DNA from: an uncultured bacterium
GTDB taxonomy: Bacteria > Bacteroidota > Rhodothermia > Rhodothermales > Rubricoccaceae
Length of the DNA: 64,000 bases
Assembly (NCBI GenBank): GCA_947493945.1
Contig: CANLSR010000003.1
Coordinates: 248,001-312,000, forward strand
Direction: 5' to 3'
Both the position numbers and the translations under genes were made by a program. Within the stretch, counting starts at the first letter, position 1. Each line of letters starts with the position of its first letter. Under the pieces are notes generated by a model, which did not search any database, had not been told where the DNA came from, and was given only the letters and a program-made list of their open reading frames with translations. Shown one piece after another: positions 1-8,410 of the stretch.

Positions 1-1
1 C

Positions 2-1723
2 GTCGTGCGAGCCGCGCTCGGCCACGCGCCCGTCGTCGAGCACCACGATCTGGTCGGCGTCCTGGACCGCCGAGACGCGGTGGCTCACCACCACGACGGT
101 CCGCTGGCCGAACTGGGCGCGGAGGTTCTCCAGGATCGTCGCCTCGGTGCGCGTGTCGACCGCGCTCAGCGCATCGTCGAACAGCAGGATCGGGGGGCGG
201 CGGATCAGCGCGCGCGCGATGGCCGAGCGCTGCTTCTGGCCGCCCGACAGCGTGATGCCGCGCTCGCCCACTAGGGTGTCGAACCCGAGCGGGAAGTCCT
301 CGACGTTGGCCAGCAGGTCGGCCTCCTGGGCGGCCTGGCGGATCTCGGCGCCGTCGGCCTCGGGCACGCCGAAGGCGATGTTGTTGCCGACCGTGTCCGA
401 GAACAGGAAGACCTCCTGGGGCACGTAGCCGATGGCCCCGCGCAGCGTCTGGAGCGGGACCTCGCGCACGTCCGTCCCGTCGACGCGGACCGTGCCCGAG
501 GTCGGGTCCATCAGCCGCGGCACCAGCTCCACCAGCGTCGACTTGCCCGAGCCCGTCCGCCCGACGACGCCCAGCGAAGTGCCGGCGGGCACCTCGAACG
601 ACACGTCGTCGAGCACCGGCGGGCCGTCGGGCGTGTAGCGGAACGTGACGTGGTCGAAGGCGAGGGCGCCCTCGATGGGCTGCGGCTGGCCCGTCTGCGG
701 CCCGTCCGAGACGGCCGGCTCGGTGTCCAGGATCTCGTTGATCCGCGACATCGACGCCGACGCCTGCTGCACCATCGACACGACGTAGCCGAACGACGCG
801 ACGGGCCAGGTCAGGTTGGCGACGTAGATCAGGAACTCGGCGATGTTGCCCAGCGACAGCTGCCCCTCGATCACCAGCCGCCCGCCCACGCCCACCACCA
901 GCACGGTGCTCGTGCCGATGAGCACCATCAGCACGGGCCGGAACGCGGCGTCCACGCGCGCCAGGGCGAGCGCCCGGTCCTGGTAGTCGGTGCTGGCGTC
1001 GTCGATGCGGCGGCCCCAGGCCTCTTCTTGGGCGTAGGCCTTGACCACGCGGATCCCCGAGAGCGCCTCCTGGACGCGGCTCGTCAGGCCGGAGTACGCC
1101 TTCTGCTGGCGGTCGGTGCGGACGTGGACCAGCCGGCTGACGAAGAACGCGGAGACGGCCAGGACGGGCATCGGCAGGATGGCCCAGAACGTCAGCGTCG
1201 GCGAGATGGCGAGCATGAACACCAGCGCCGCGCCGATGGCCGCCACCGACCGGGCGATGTACATCAGCGCCGGGCCGACGTAGCGCCGCACCTTCTCGAC
1301 GTCGCTCGTGGCGCGCGTCATCACGTCGCCGGTCGCGAACCGGTGGTAGAAGGCGCCGGAGAGCCGCTGGAGGTGGGCGTAGAGCCGGTCGCGCAGGTCG
1401 TACTCGATGTAGCGGCTCGTGACCACCACCAGCCGCCGCATGAGGAACATGAACAGGCCCGAGAGGGCCGCCAGCCCCAGGATCATCAGCCCCAAGAGCA
1501 CCAGCGACCGCCGGAACTGGCCGTAGAGCAGGTCGCCGGCCGCCGTGCCCGCCGCGTAGCCCTGGACGGCCACCATGCGCGGGATCGCGTCGATGGCCTC
1601 GCGCACCAGGCCGGGGATGAACAGCGCGAACAGCGCCGACGCGAGGGCGCAGAGCAGGCCCGGGCCCAGCGTCCAACGGTAGCGCCAGAGGTCGGCGTCG
1701 AGACGACGGAGCGGGGAGGCCAT
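2..1723 (-). CDS. ABC exporter, fused permease-ATPase (partial)
   Basis: Half-size ABC exporter of the MsbA/multidrug type, expected to export a lipid or drug across the inner membrane as a dimer. The ATG at 1723 opens a frame that stays open to the window edge, so the extreme C-terminus is missing; 574 codons are visible. The first ~330 residues form the six-helix transmembrane domain. The ATPase domain then shows Walker A GRTGSGKST, signature LSGGQKQR, Walker B ILLFDDALSAVD and the switch histidine in VVVVSHR, so the catalytic parts are intact. It lies 106 bases downstream of two tRNA genes on the same strand. The substrate cannot be read from sequence. The family assignment is firm; membership of a lipid or drug subgroup is not. 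Confidence 0.93.
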   Translation of the reverse strand, partial: MASPLRRLDADLWRYRWTLGPGLLCALASALFALFIPGLVREAIDAIPRMVAVQGYAAGTAAGDLLYGQFRRSLVLLGLMILGLAALSGLFMFLMRRLVVVTSRYIEYDLRDRLYAHLQRLSGAFYHRFATGDVMTRATSDVEKVRRYVGPALMYIARSVAAIGAALVFMLAISPTLTFWAILPMPVLAVSAFFVSRLVHVRTDRQQKAYSGLTSRVQEALSGIRVVKAYAQEEAWGRRIDDASTDYQDRALALARVDAAFRPVLMVLIGTSTVLVVGVGGRLVIEGQLSLGNIAEFLIYVANLTWPVASFGYVVSMVQQASASMSRINEILDTEPAVSDGPQTGQPQPIEGALAFDHVTFRYTPDGPPVLDDVSFEVPAGTSLGVVGRTGSGKSTLVELVPRLMDPTSGTVRVDGTDVREVPLQTLRGAIGYVPQEVFLFSDTVGNNIAFGVPEADGAEIRQAAQEADLLANVEDFPLGFDTLVGERGITLSGGQKQRSAIARALIRRPPILLFDDALSAVDTRTEATILENLRAQFGQRTVVVVSHRVSAVQDADQIVVLDDGRVAERGSHD

Positions 1724-1829
1724 GCGCGAGACGGGGCGGGGGGACGGCGCGCCGGTACGCGGCGCCCTCGGCCGGGGTCCCCCGCCAGAGGCCGGCGCCG
1801 CCTGCGCGGAGGCGTGCAGGCCGCCGGAG

Positions 1830-1902
1830 TACCGCGTACGGGATTTGAACCCGTGTGACCACCGTGAAAGGGTGGCATCCTAGACCCCTAGATGAACGCG
1901 GC
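1830..1902 (-). tRNA. tRNA-Glu (TTC)
   Basis: A cloverleaf folds on the minus strand. The acceptor stem GCCGCGT pairs with ACGCGGT (one G-U at the end), the anticodon stem CCACC/GGTGG encloses loop CTTTCAC with anticodon TTC, and the T arm is ACGGG-TTCAAAT-CCCGT. The discriminator is A and CCA is not encoded. It lies 34 bases downstream of tRNA-His and is probably co-transcribed with it. Confidence 0.95.
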
Positions 1903-1936
1903 GGGGTGCCCGGAGGCGGCCCCCCGAGGGGGGCGG

Positions 1937-2010
1937 GGTGGCTGACGGGGGTTGAACCCGCGACCTTCCGGACCACAACCGGACGCTCTAACCAACTGAG
2001 CTACAGCCAC
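1937..2010 (-). tRNA. tRNA-His (GTG)
   Basis: Minus-strand cloverleaf with acceptor stem GTGGCTG/CAGCCAC, anticodon stem TCCGG/CCGGA, loop TTGTGGT with anticodon GTG, and T-loop TTCAACC. The discriminator is C and a G precedes the first paired base (position -1), both hallmarks of bacterial tRNA-His. CCA is not encoded. Confidence 0.96.
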
Positions 2011-2035
2011 CGTTTCCCGTGCACTGCACGGACGC

Positions 2036-2043
2036 CCAAGGTA
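2036..2043 (-). promoter_or_regulatory. candidate promoter of the tRNA-His/tRNA-Glu unit
   Basis: Minus-strand word TACCTTGG, one mismatch from the Bacteroidota -7 consensus TAnnTTTG, lies 26 bases before the mature 5' end of tRNA-His. No clear -33 element is seen. The call rests on recurrence of similar words before other genes here. Confidence 0.4.
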
Positions 2044-2195
2044 CTCGCCGGCGACCGGGCCGCCCCACGGCCGGCGGTTGAAAATCCGCGAAGCGCGGCC
2101 CGGCTCGCCGCGCTGGCGGCCGCGGCCGCCGGCGGCCGACCGGGGTGGCGGCGGCCTCGTCAGGGACGGTTCCCCAGCCCGACGCGCCGAGCGCG

Positions 2196-4499
2196 TTACC
2201 GGATTACGGCCACCTTGCCGAACCGTGTGGACCCGTCGGAGCCCGCCGCGGCGACCACGTAGACGCCCGACGGGACCGGCCGGCCGCGCTCGTCGCGGCC
2301 GTTCCAGCGGAAGGACCCGCCCCGGACCTCGGCCTGGTACACCAGCTCGCCCGAGACCGTCAGCACGCGGACCTGAGAGGTCGGCGACGAGAGCCCGTCC
2401 ACGACCACGCCCTCGGCGTGGGCCGCCGGCCGGTAGGGCGACGGCGACGTCGTCAGCGCCCCGCCGGCGCCTGCCCGGGCGCGCGTGGCGTCGCCGGTGA
2501 CGCTGAACAGGCCCTCCGAGGTCACGAAAAAGACGCGGCCCGAGCCGGGGTCGACGGCCACCGTGAACACGGCGTCGCTGGGCAGCGGGCTGTTCTCCGC
2601 CGTCACCGTGCGGACGACCGCGTTGCCGTCGGCGTTGACGAGGTAGGCGCCGCTGGTGGTGCCGACCCAGATCTGGCCCGCTGGGTCCACCTCCAGGTCC
2701 AGCACCTCCACGTCGCGGAGGAGGTAGTCGGTGCCGTCGGCCAGGAGCGGCCACTGGGGCGTGGCCAGGCCGGGGTCGCCAGAGAAGACCGAGCCGGGCG
2801 AGAACACGTAGGCCAGGCCTCGCCCCGTCCCGATCCAGACGCGGCCCTGGAGGTCCACCACCACGTCGCGGACGTTGGGGCCGGGCAGGCCGGTGCCCTG
2901 CGCCGAGCTTCCCGTAAACCGGAGCGCCCGGTCGTCGGCGCCGGACGCCGGGTCCGCGCCGGTGCTCCACACGCCCAGGCCGGACCGCTCCAGCGCCAGC
3001 CACTTCTGGCCGAAGCCGTCGATGGCGATGCGGAACGGCTCGGCCGCCGACGGGATGCCGGCCGGGTACGAGAAGCCGCGCCACGTCTGGCCGTCGAACC
3101 GGTGCAGCGGCCGGCCGGAGGAGTTGAGGACCCAGGCCGCCTCGCCCTCGAACGCCACGTCGCGCACGACCACGAAGCCGGGCACGCCCTGGGCCGCGAG
3201 CAGCGACGAGTTGGCCTCGACGTAGGTGACCGGCACGTCGTCGCGGAACACCGTCAGGCCGCCTCCGGCGGAGCCGGCGTAGAACGCGCCGTCGGGGCCG
3301 ACCGTGGCGTCGAGGAACGAGTTCCGGGCGATGTCGAGGCCGGGGTCGGTGTTGCGGAACGACGTCCAGACGCCGTCCGCCAGCCGGCCGACGGCGGAGA
3401 ACCCGCCGGACTCTAGGCGGTCGGTCACGAGCCACAGCGCGCCGTCGCTGCCGACGTCCACGTCCTCGATGTTGGTCGAGAGCGGGCCCGGCGGCGCGAT
3501 GGTCTCGGGCGCTACCACGATCTCGCTGGCGTCGGGCGGCGGCAGCCGGAACAGGCCCGCCGCCGCGTCGGAGACCCACGCCGAGCCGTCCGGCCCCACC
3601 GCGAGGTCGGTCTGGGCGTTGGTGTCGGTCGTGCGGTAGAGCGTCGACTGCACGCCGGGCGCGCGGAACGCGAACACGAACGGCGGGGTGACGGCGTACA
3701 GCTCGGACGGCGTCGCGGCCAGCGTGGTGACGGGGTTGTCGGTGAACAGCTGGCGGCTCCAGTCGCCGGCCGGGCCGCGGCGGTAGAGGTCGCGCGCGCC
3801 CGCCGGCCCGCCGCCGACGTGGACGGCGCCCTGGAACAGGTCGATGCTGAACCCGGCCCCCTCGAACCCCGCGTCGCGCGTCCAGGCGCTGGGCGCCTGG
3901 AGGTTGCCTCCGCCCAGCGGCGCGTAGTGGACGCCGCCGGCGCTGACGGCCCACAGGCCGGGCCGGCCGTCGGGCAGGGGCGCCTCCACGACGTCGTCGA
4001 CGGGCGCTCCGGCGGCTAGGTCGCCGATCCGCGCGTACGCGCCCCGGACGACGCCGGCGTCCAGGTCGAACACGACGATGCCGAAGTCGGTGGCGACGTA
4101 GAGCGTGCGCCCGGCCACCACCAGCCGGCGGACGCCGCGCGAGGCGTACTGGTCGGCGCGCGCGATCTCGAAAAACGCCTGGGACTCCCGCGTTTCCGGG
4201 TCGAGCCGCTCCACCACGCCGCTCTCGTACCCGATCCACAGCGCGCCGCCGGCGTCGTCGTAGGTGAGCGCGCCGATCCGGCCGCCCTCCAGGCCCTCGA
4301 CCGAGGTCACGGTTTCGAGCTCGCCGCTGGGGACGCCGTAGAAAAAGACGCCACCGTCGGTGGCGGCCCAGATCCCGTCCGGCGCCGAGGCCAGCGCCGA
4401 GACCTCGTTGTACGCCGGGTAGGCCCGCCAGCCGGGCGCCTGGGCCCAGGCGTGCGATGCGAAGACGACGGCGAGCAGCGCGAGGAGAGTCCGCAGCAT
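2196..4499 (-). CDS. PorZ-like beta-propeller protein with type IX sorting tail
   Basis: Predicted exported protein of 767 residues. The ATG at 4499 gives a clean signal peptide (MLRTLLALLAVVFASHAWAQ). The body is built of recurring propeller blades such as GIWAATDGGVFFYG and LWIGYESGVVERLD, as in two-component-regulator propellers and the PorZ family, which sits on the cell surface in type IX secretion. The last ~90 residues form an FlgD/type A sorting-like domain ending in SGVYVVAAAGSDGSTRFGKV, as on type IX cargo. It starts 42 bases after ribH stops, so the two are likely one transcript. PorZ identity is inferred from architecture; another surface propeller is possible. Confidence 0.75.
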   Translation of the reverse strand: MLRTLLALLAVVFASHAWAQAPGWRAYPAYNEVSALASAPDGIWAATDGGVFFYGVPSGELETVTSVEGLEGGRIGALTYDDAGGALWIGYESGVVERLDPETRESQAFFEIARADQYASRGVRRLVVAGRTLYVATDFGIVVFDLDAGVVRGAYARIGDLAAGAPVDDVVEAPLPDGRPGLWAVSAGGVHYAPLGGGNLQAPSAWTRDAGFEGAGFSIDLFQGAVHVGGGPAGARDLYRRGPAGDWSRQLFTDNPVTTLAATPSELYAVTPPFVFAFRAPGVQSTLYRTTDTNAQTDLAVGPDGSAWVSDAAAGLFRLPPPDASEIVVAPETIAPPGPLSTNIEDVDVGSDGALWLVTDRLESGGFSAVGRLADGVWTSFRNTDPGLDIARNSFLDATVGPDGAFYAGSAGGGLTVFRDDVPVTYVEANSSLLAAQGVPGFVVVRDVAFEGEAAWVLNSSGRPLHRFDGQTWRGFSYPAGIPSAAEPFRIAIDGFGQKWLALERSGLGVWSTGADPASGADDRALRFTGSSAQGTGLPGPNVRDVVVDLQGRVWIGTGRGLAYVFSPGSVFSGDPGLATPQWPLLADGTDYLLRDVEVLDLEVDPAGQIWVGTTSGAYLVNADGNAVVRTVTAENSPLPSDAVFTVAVDPGSGRVFFVTSEGLFSVTGDATRARAGAGGALTTSPSPYRPAAHAEGVVVDGLSSPTSQVRVLTVSGELVYQAEVRGGSFRWNGRDERGRPVPSGVYVVAAAGSDGSTRFGKVAVIR

Positions 4500-4540
4500 G
4501 GAGCGGGAGGAGAATCGCGGGGCGGTCGTCGGGGGCGCGT

Positions 4541-5008
4541 CTAGAGCTGGGCGGCGAGGTTGACCATCTCGATGGCGGCCGCGGCCGCCTCGGCGCCCTT
4601 GTTGCCCGCCTTGGTGCCGGCGCGCTCCCACGCCTGGTCCAGCGTGTCCACGGTGAGCACGCCGAACAGGACCGGCACGCCGGTCGAGAGCGCCGCCTGC
4701 TGGCACCCGCTCGCGACGCCCGACGAGACGTAGTCGAAGTGGGCCGTGGCCCCCTTGATAACGGCGCCGAGGCAGATCACGGCGCCGTAGCGGCCCGTCT
4801 GGGCCAGTTTCTGCGCCACCAGCGGGATCTCGAAGGCGCCGGGGCACCACGCGACGTCGACCAGCTCGGCGTCGGCGCCGTGGCGCGAGAGCGCACCCAG
4901 CGCGCCGTCGACCAGCCGCTGGGTGATGGCCTCGTTGAAACGCCCGGCGACGACGGCGTAGCGGGCGCCGTCGGGCGAGACGAGGGCTCCTTCGTAGGTG
5001 GTCGGCAT
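4541..5008 (-). CDS. ribH: 6,7-dimethyl-8-ribityllumazine synthase
   Basis: Penultimate enzyme of riboflavin synthesis, condensing 5-amino-6-ribitylamino-uracil with 3,4-dihydroxy-2-butanone 4-phosphate, normally in a cytoplasmic icosahedral or pentameric assembly. The 155-residue product has the usual length. Family motifs visible are VVAGRFNE near the N-terminus, PGAFEIPL, the GAVIKGATAHFDYV block containing the catalytic histidine, and VPVLFGVLTVDT. The ATG at 5008 fits the family start. A TACCTTCG word lies 21 bases upstream as candidate promoter. No other riboflavin gene is in the window; the neighbour downstream is a PorZ-like surface protein. Confidence 0.95.
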   Translation of the reverse strand: MPTTYEGALVSPDGARYAVVAGRFNEAITQRLVDGALGALSRHGADAELVDVAWCPGAFEIPLVAQKLAQTGRYGAVICLGAVIKGATAHFDYVSSGVASGCQQAALSTGVPVLFGVLTVDTLDQAWERAGTKAGNKGAEAAAAAIEMVNLAAQL

Positions 5009-5028
5009 CGGGAGGCGGGGGTGTGGCA

Positions 5029-5036
5029 CGAAGGTA
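5029..5036 (-). promoter_or_regulatory. candidate promoter of ribH
   Basis: Minus-strand TACCTTCG, one mismatch from TAnnTTTG, begins 28 bases upstream of the ribH ATG. No -33 element is evident. Confidence 0.4.
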
Positions 5037-5116
5037 CGGCCCTGGCACAGCGCGCCGGGTCCACTCGCAAAGGCCCTCCGCGCCCGCTGGCGGCGGGACG
5101 AGCGGGACAGCTGCCG

Positions 5117-5148
5117 CCCGCCGGCCGCTGGCGCCAGCGGCCGGCGGG
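5117..5148. repeat. perfect 32-bp GC palindrome
   Basis: Sixteen bases reading cccgccggccgctggc are followed at once by their exact reverse complement. It sits between the end of the mscS-like gene and the start of ribH, both minus. There is no T-run, so it is not a classical terminator. The CGCTGGCGCCAGCG core recurs at 13140 and in related intergenic palindromes, suggesting a short dispersed element. Confidence 0.8.
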
Positions 5149-5175
5149 AGCAGACTCGGGGCGCCGTCCCGGCCC

Positions 5176-6219
5176 CTACTCCCCCGGCGCCTCCCGGTCG
5201 GCCTCGGCGGGGCCGGGCTTGCCCTCGCGGGGGTTGCGGAAGAACCGCGTCGTGGGGTAGGCCAGGTCCACGTCGTCCATCTGGGCAAAGCGGTCCAGGA
5301 CGGCCTCCCACACGTCCTGCTCGCTGCCGCGCACGCGCCGGGGCGAGACGAGGTAGCGGATGGTCAGCTTCACGCCCTCGCCCACGACCGAGGTGTAGAC
5401 CGTGGGCGTGAGCTTGGAGTAGAAGATGAAGTACTCCCGGGCCGCCCGCCGCAGCGTCCGCTCGGCGTCTTCGGAGAGGTGATCGGCGCACTCGTGGGCG
5501 ACGTCGATCAGCACGGCCTTGGCCCGTCGCCAGTCGCTCTCGAACGTGACCACGACCGCGATCTCGTTCCACACGTAGGCGAACGCGCCGGTGTGGTTCA
5601 TCACCGAGCTCGAGAACACCCAGCCGTTGGGCACGTGGACGATGCGGCCGGTGGACTGGCCCGCGCCCGTGGACGTGCCCACCTCCAGGAGCGTGAACTG
5701 GAACACGCGCTGGTCGATCACGTCGCCGGTCACCTCGCGGATGGTCACGCGGTCGCCGGTGGTGAACGGCCGCCGGCTCAGGATGAACGCCCACCCGGCC
5801 AGGTCGGTGAGCGGGTCCTTGAGCGCGATCGCGACGCCGGCCGTGAGCAGGCCCAGGAACGTGCCGAGCGAGCCCGTCGCGCCGATCCAGATGCGGAACA
5901 GGGCCACCACGGCCACGGCCGTGACGACGTAGTTGGTGCCCTTGCGCCACTGGTAGAGCCGGCGCACGTCGTCGGGCCCCCGTCGCCGGACCAGCGACAG
6001 CGCCACGCGCCGGAACGCCCACAGGACCACGAACAGGACCAGCGTCAGCAGCAGGTCCGCGGTGACGACGGGGCCGAAGCCCAGCACGCCGTCGACGGCG
6101 CCCACGACGCGGCCCCACAGCCCGTCCGGCACGACGCCCGAGACCGCGCTGGGCAGGCGCTCCGCCGCGGCGGAGTCGGCGGGGGGCTGGGGGCGGATAA
6201 AATCGCGGAGCGCTTGCAT
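5176..6219 (-). CDS. MscS-family mechanosensitive ion channel
   Basis: Inner-membrane channel that opens under membrane tension to release solutes on osmotic downshock. The 347-residue product has transmembrane segments at about residues 50-70 and 95-115, then a pore-lining helix region with LGTFLGLLTAGVAIALKDPL. The MscS beta domain follows, with RPFTTGDRVTIREVTGDV and the VHVPNGWVFSSSVMNHT region typical of the family, and a C-terminal cytoplasmic mixed alpha/beta domain. The length is near that of small MscS/YbdG-type channels. The ATG at 6219 lies 47 bases after the VKOR-DsbA gene, so the two may share a transcript. Confidence 0.9.
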   Translation of the reverse strand: MQALRDFIRPQPPADSAAAERLPSAVSGVVPDGLWGRVVGAVDGVLGFGPVVTADLLLTLVLFVVLWAFRRVALSLVRRRGPDDVRRLYQWRKGTNYVVTAVAVVALFRIWIGATGSLGTFLGLLTAGVAIALKDPLTDLAGWAFILSRRPFTTGDRVTIREVTGDVIDQRVFQFTLLEVGTSTGAGQSTGRIVHVPNGWVFSSSVMNHTGAFAYVWNEIAVVVTFESDWRRAKAVLIDVAHECADHLSEDAERTLRRAAREYFIFYSKLTPTVYTSVVGEGVKLTIRYLVSPRRVRGSEQDVWEAVLDRFAQMDDVDLAYPTTRFFRNPREGKPGPAEADREAPGE

Positions 6220-6231
6220 GGGCGAAGCCGG

Positions 6232-6250
6232 GCCGCCAGCGGCTGGCGGC
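6232..6250. repeat. 19-bp GC palindrome (GCCGCCAGC-g-GCTGGCGGC)
   Basis: Perfect nine-base arms around one base, in the 47-base gap between the VKOR-DsbA gene and the MscS gene. It belongs to the same CGCCAGC/GCTGGCG family of intergenic palindromes seen at 5117, 13130 and 19879. Confidence 0.65.
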
Positions 6251-6266
6251 GGCCACGGGCTAGCCG

Positions 6267-7568
6267 TTAGGGCGCCTGGGCAGAGGCCGGAGGCGCCGCC
6301 GGCGCGTCGGCCTGGGCGACGAACTCGGCAAAGCAGCGCGGGCTGTACGAGGCGTAGGTCGGCGCCACGACGCGGCCGTTGAAGGCCAGCTTGGGCACCG
6401 TCAGGCGGCCCTCGGAGTTGGTGAATGCCTCGGAGACCGCCGCGGCCTCGGCCTGGATCTCCTCCAGGAGCGGGCGGATCTGCTCCGGGTTCTCCAGCAT
6501 CGCCTGGAACGCGGCGCCGTCCATGCCCACCGAGTTCACCGTCTCGACCAGCTCGGGCATCGTCATGCCCCAGGTGGCGTCCTGGCGCTCGAACATGGCG
6601 TGCATCAGCTCGAAGAACGTGCCCTCGCGCTGGGCCAGCTTGAGCGCCACGATCTGGCCCAGCGACTCCTGGCGCAGCGGGAACGGGACGTAGTAGAAGC
6701 GGGCCGCGTCGCCGTTCTCGGCGATGAACGCGTCGAGCGTCTCCGAGAGGTCGCGGCAGTGGGGGCAGTTGGGGTCGAACACCTTGATCACCGAGGCGGC
6801 CGCCTCCGGGTTGCCACGCATCGGGCCGGTCTCGAACCGCTCGACGTCGGCGATCGGGCCGAACGTGTCGTCGTAGCTGCAGGCGCCGGTGACGTCCCGG
6901 ATGTCGGGCACCCGGCCGTCGCTGCTGGCGGGCGTCGCGGCCAGGCCCGCGTCGGGCGCCGTCCGCGCCGCCAGCACGAACGTGCCGATCAGCAGGATGG
7001 CGAAGGCGCCCAGGATCTTGGCGTAGGGCCGGAGCGCGCCGGCGCCCCGTGGCTCGGGGGCCGCGCGGCGCGGCGACGGGGCGGGGCCGGCGGACTGCAA
7101 GCGGCGGTGCTCGATCATGTGCAACAAGAAAAGGGAGAGGACGAGGGCGGCCGAGGTCATGCAGAGCACGCAGAACGCGCCGATGACCGCCGCCTGGAGG
7201 TAGACGAGGTAGGCCGTGTACAGCGTGCCGACCCCCACGACGGCGGCGCTCGCCAGCCGCAGCCGGTCGTCCCGGCGCGACACGTAGGCCAGGCGCAGGC
7301 CCGCCACCACGACGTAGAAGATCAGGCCCAGCGCGATGTTGGGGATGCCGAGAAAGTTGGCGTACTCGCCCTCCGTCACGGTGGCGCAGCCGGCGCCCTC
7401 GCCCGTGGTGGCCGCGCCCGCCGAAAAGTCGACGCCGCCCAGGCCGGTGCAGCCGTTGGCGAACCCGTTCGCCTTTTGCAGCGCCAGGTGCGTCACCACG
7501 ACGATGCCGAGCAGCGCCACGGCGACGATCAGGCGGCGGACGATGGAGGTCTGTGCAGGGAGAGCCAT
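6267..7568 (-). CDS. VKOR-DsbA fusion, disulfide-forming membrane protein
   Basis: A vitamin K epoxide reductase domain fused to a thioredoxin-fold domain; such fusions oxidise exported proteins and pass electrons to quinone. The 433-residue product has about four membrane helices in residues 1-175, loop cysteines in NGCTGLGG and GCATVTEGEYANFLGIP, and the quinone-proximal CxxC in FCVLCMTSA. One more helix (about 190-210) is followed by a DsbA-like domain with active site DPNCPHCRDL and the cis-proline region LTVPKLAFNG. All key cysteines are present. It probably makes disulfides for the exported proteins of this cell without a DsbB. A perfect TACCTTTG word lies upstream. Confidence 0.92.
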   Translation of the reverse strand: MALPAQTSIVRRLIVAVALLGIVVVTHLALQKANGFANGCTGLGGVDFSAGAATTGEGAGCATVTEGEYANFLGIPNIALGLIFYVVVAGLRLAYVSRRDDRLRLASAAVVGVGTLYTAYLVYLQAAVIGAFCVLCMTSAALVLSLFLLHMIEHRRLQSAGPAPSPRRAAPEPRGAGALRPYAKILGAFAILLIGTFVLAARTAPDAGLAATPASSDGRVPDIRDVTGACSYDDTFGPIADVERFETGPMRGNPEAAASVIKVFDPNCPHCRDLSETLDAFIAENGDAARFYYVPFPLRQESLGQIVALKLAQREGTFFELMHAMFERQDATWGMTMPELVETVNSVGMDGAAFQAMLENPEQIRPLLEEIQAEAAAVSEAFTNSEGRLTVPKLAFNGRVVAPTYASYSPRCFAEFVAQADAPAAPPASAQAP

Positions 7569-7598
7569 GGGGGCGGGGTGTAGGCCGAGCGCGGGCGG

Positions 7599-7606
7599 CA
7601 AAGGTA
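7599..7606 (-). promoter_or_regulatory. candidate promoter of the VKOR-DsbA gene
   Basis: Minus-strand TACCTTTG is an exact match to the Bacteroidota -7 consensus TAnnTTTG, 38 bases before the ATG. It is the best example of this motif in the window. Confidence 0.55.
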
Positions 7607-7750
7607 CGGAGCGCGCGTCGTGCCACGACGGAGCCAAACGCCGCGCCGCGACCGGATGGTGCCCGCCCGGACCCTGCCGAGCTCTCCGAGACCGCGGCCC
7701 GCTGGCGCCGCCAGTCGGCGGGGAGTTGGGGCGGGCTCCCGCGGAGGCCG

Positions 7751-8410
7751 CTACGGCGCGGTCCCCTCGCGCACGACCTCGGCCGACGCCGGCCCGTAGT
7801 TCATCACCACGTCGAGCACGCTCAGGCCCGCCACGAAGCCGGGGAACGCCTGGCGGCGCTCGGCCTCGTGGTACGCCAGCGTGTGGACCTCGAGGCCGGG
7901 GAGGACCGCCGCGTCCCGCTCGGACGACTCGGGGAGGGTGACGAGCGTCTCGACCGACGCCGCGCGCGCCACCTCGGCCAACGTGCCCGGCGCCCCCGCC
8001 AACTCGGACGCGCGGACGACCTCGGCCGGCGACTCCAGCCACTCGGCCGCCCACCGGACCGACGCGACGGTAAGGTCCGCCAGCGAGCCCGGCGTGTCGA
8101 GCACGGCCGACCACCCCGGCGCGACGTGGTCGTAAAACGGCGCCATCCCATACGCCGACCGGACCGCGCCCCGGTGACGGCGCCGCCAGCCGTCGTCGAC
8201 GGTCTCGACGCGGTCGAGCCGGTCGGCGACGCCGTGGCTCCGGGGCACCGTCAGCCACTGGGTGCCCTGGGACGTACGGATGCGCATCCGGCTGTGGCCG
8301 CTCTGGCGGCTGAGCGGGAACGTATCGGCCAGGACCACGCGGTCGGCCACGAGCAGCAGGGCAGCGTAGGCCAGGCGGGGCGCGAGCTCGGGCGGGCGGA
8401 TGGCGGTCAC
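7751..8410 (-). CDS. WbqC-family protein
   Basis: A 219-residue protein of the WbqC family, often found in polysaccharide or O-antigen loci and of unproven biochemistry. Supporting features are the N-terminal ADRVVLADTF segment, the TQWLTVPRSHG strand, WRRRHRGAVRSAYGMAPFYDHV (family core), and the C-terminal GLSVLDVVMNYGPAS, which matches the family's SilDlLfnyGpe pattern. The start is a GTG at 8410, no earlier in-frame ATG exists, and it abuts a 10-copy 8-bp tandem repeat directly upstream. Repeat length could therefore affect its expression. No polysaccharide cluster surrounds it. Confidence 0.8.
   Translation of the reverse strand: MTAIRPPELAPRLAYAALLLVADRVVLADTFPLSRQSGHSRMRIRTSQGTQWLTVPRSHGVADRLDRVETVDDGWRRRHRGAVRSAYGMAPFYDHVAPGWSAVLDTPGSLADLTVASVRWAAEWLESPAEVVRASELAGAPGTLAEVARAASVETLVTLPESSERDAAVLPGLEVHTLAYHEAERRQAFPGFVAGLSVLDVVMNYGPASAEVVREGTAP

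Noticed and set aside
650..1858. Long plus-strand frame over the ABC exporter
   Set aside because: His/Arg/Asp-rich shadow of a real minus-strand gene with intact Walker motifs; overlaps a tRNA.
2021..2031. gtgcactgcac palindrome upstream of tRNA-His
   Set aside because: Too short and without a second site or adjacent regulator to call an operator.
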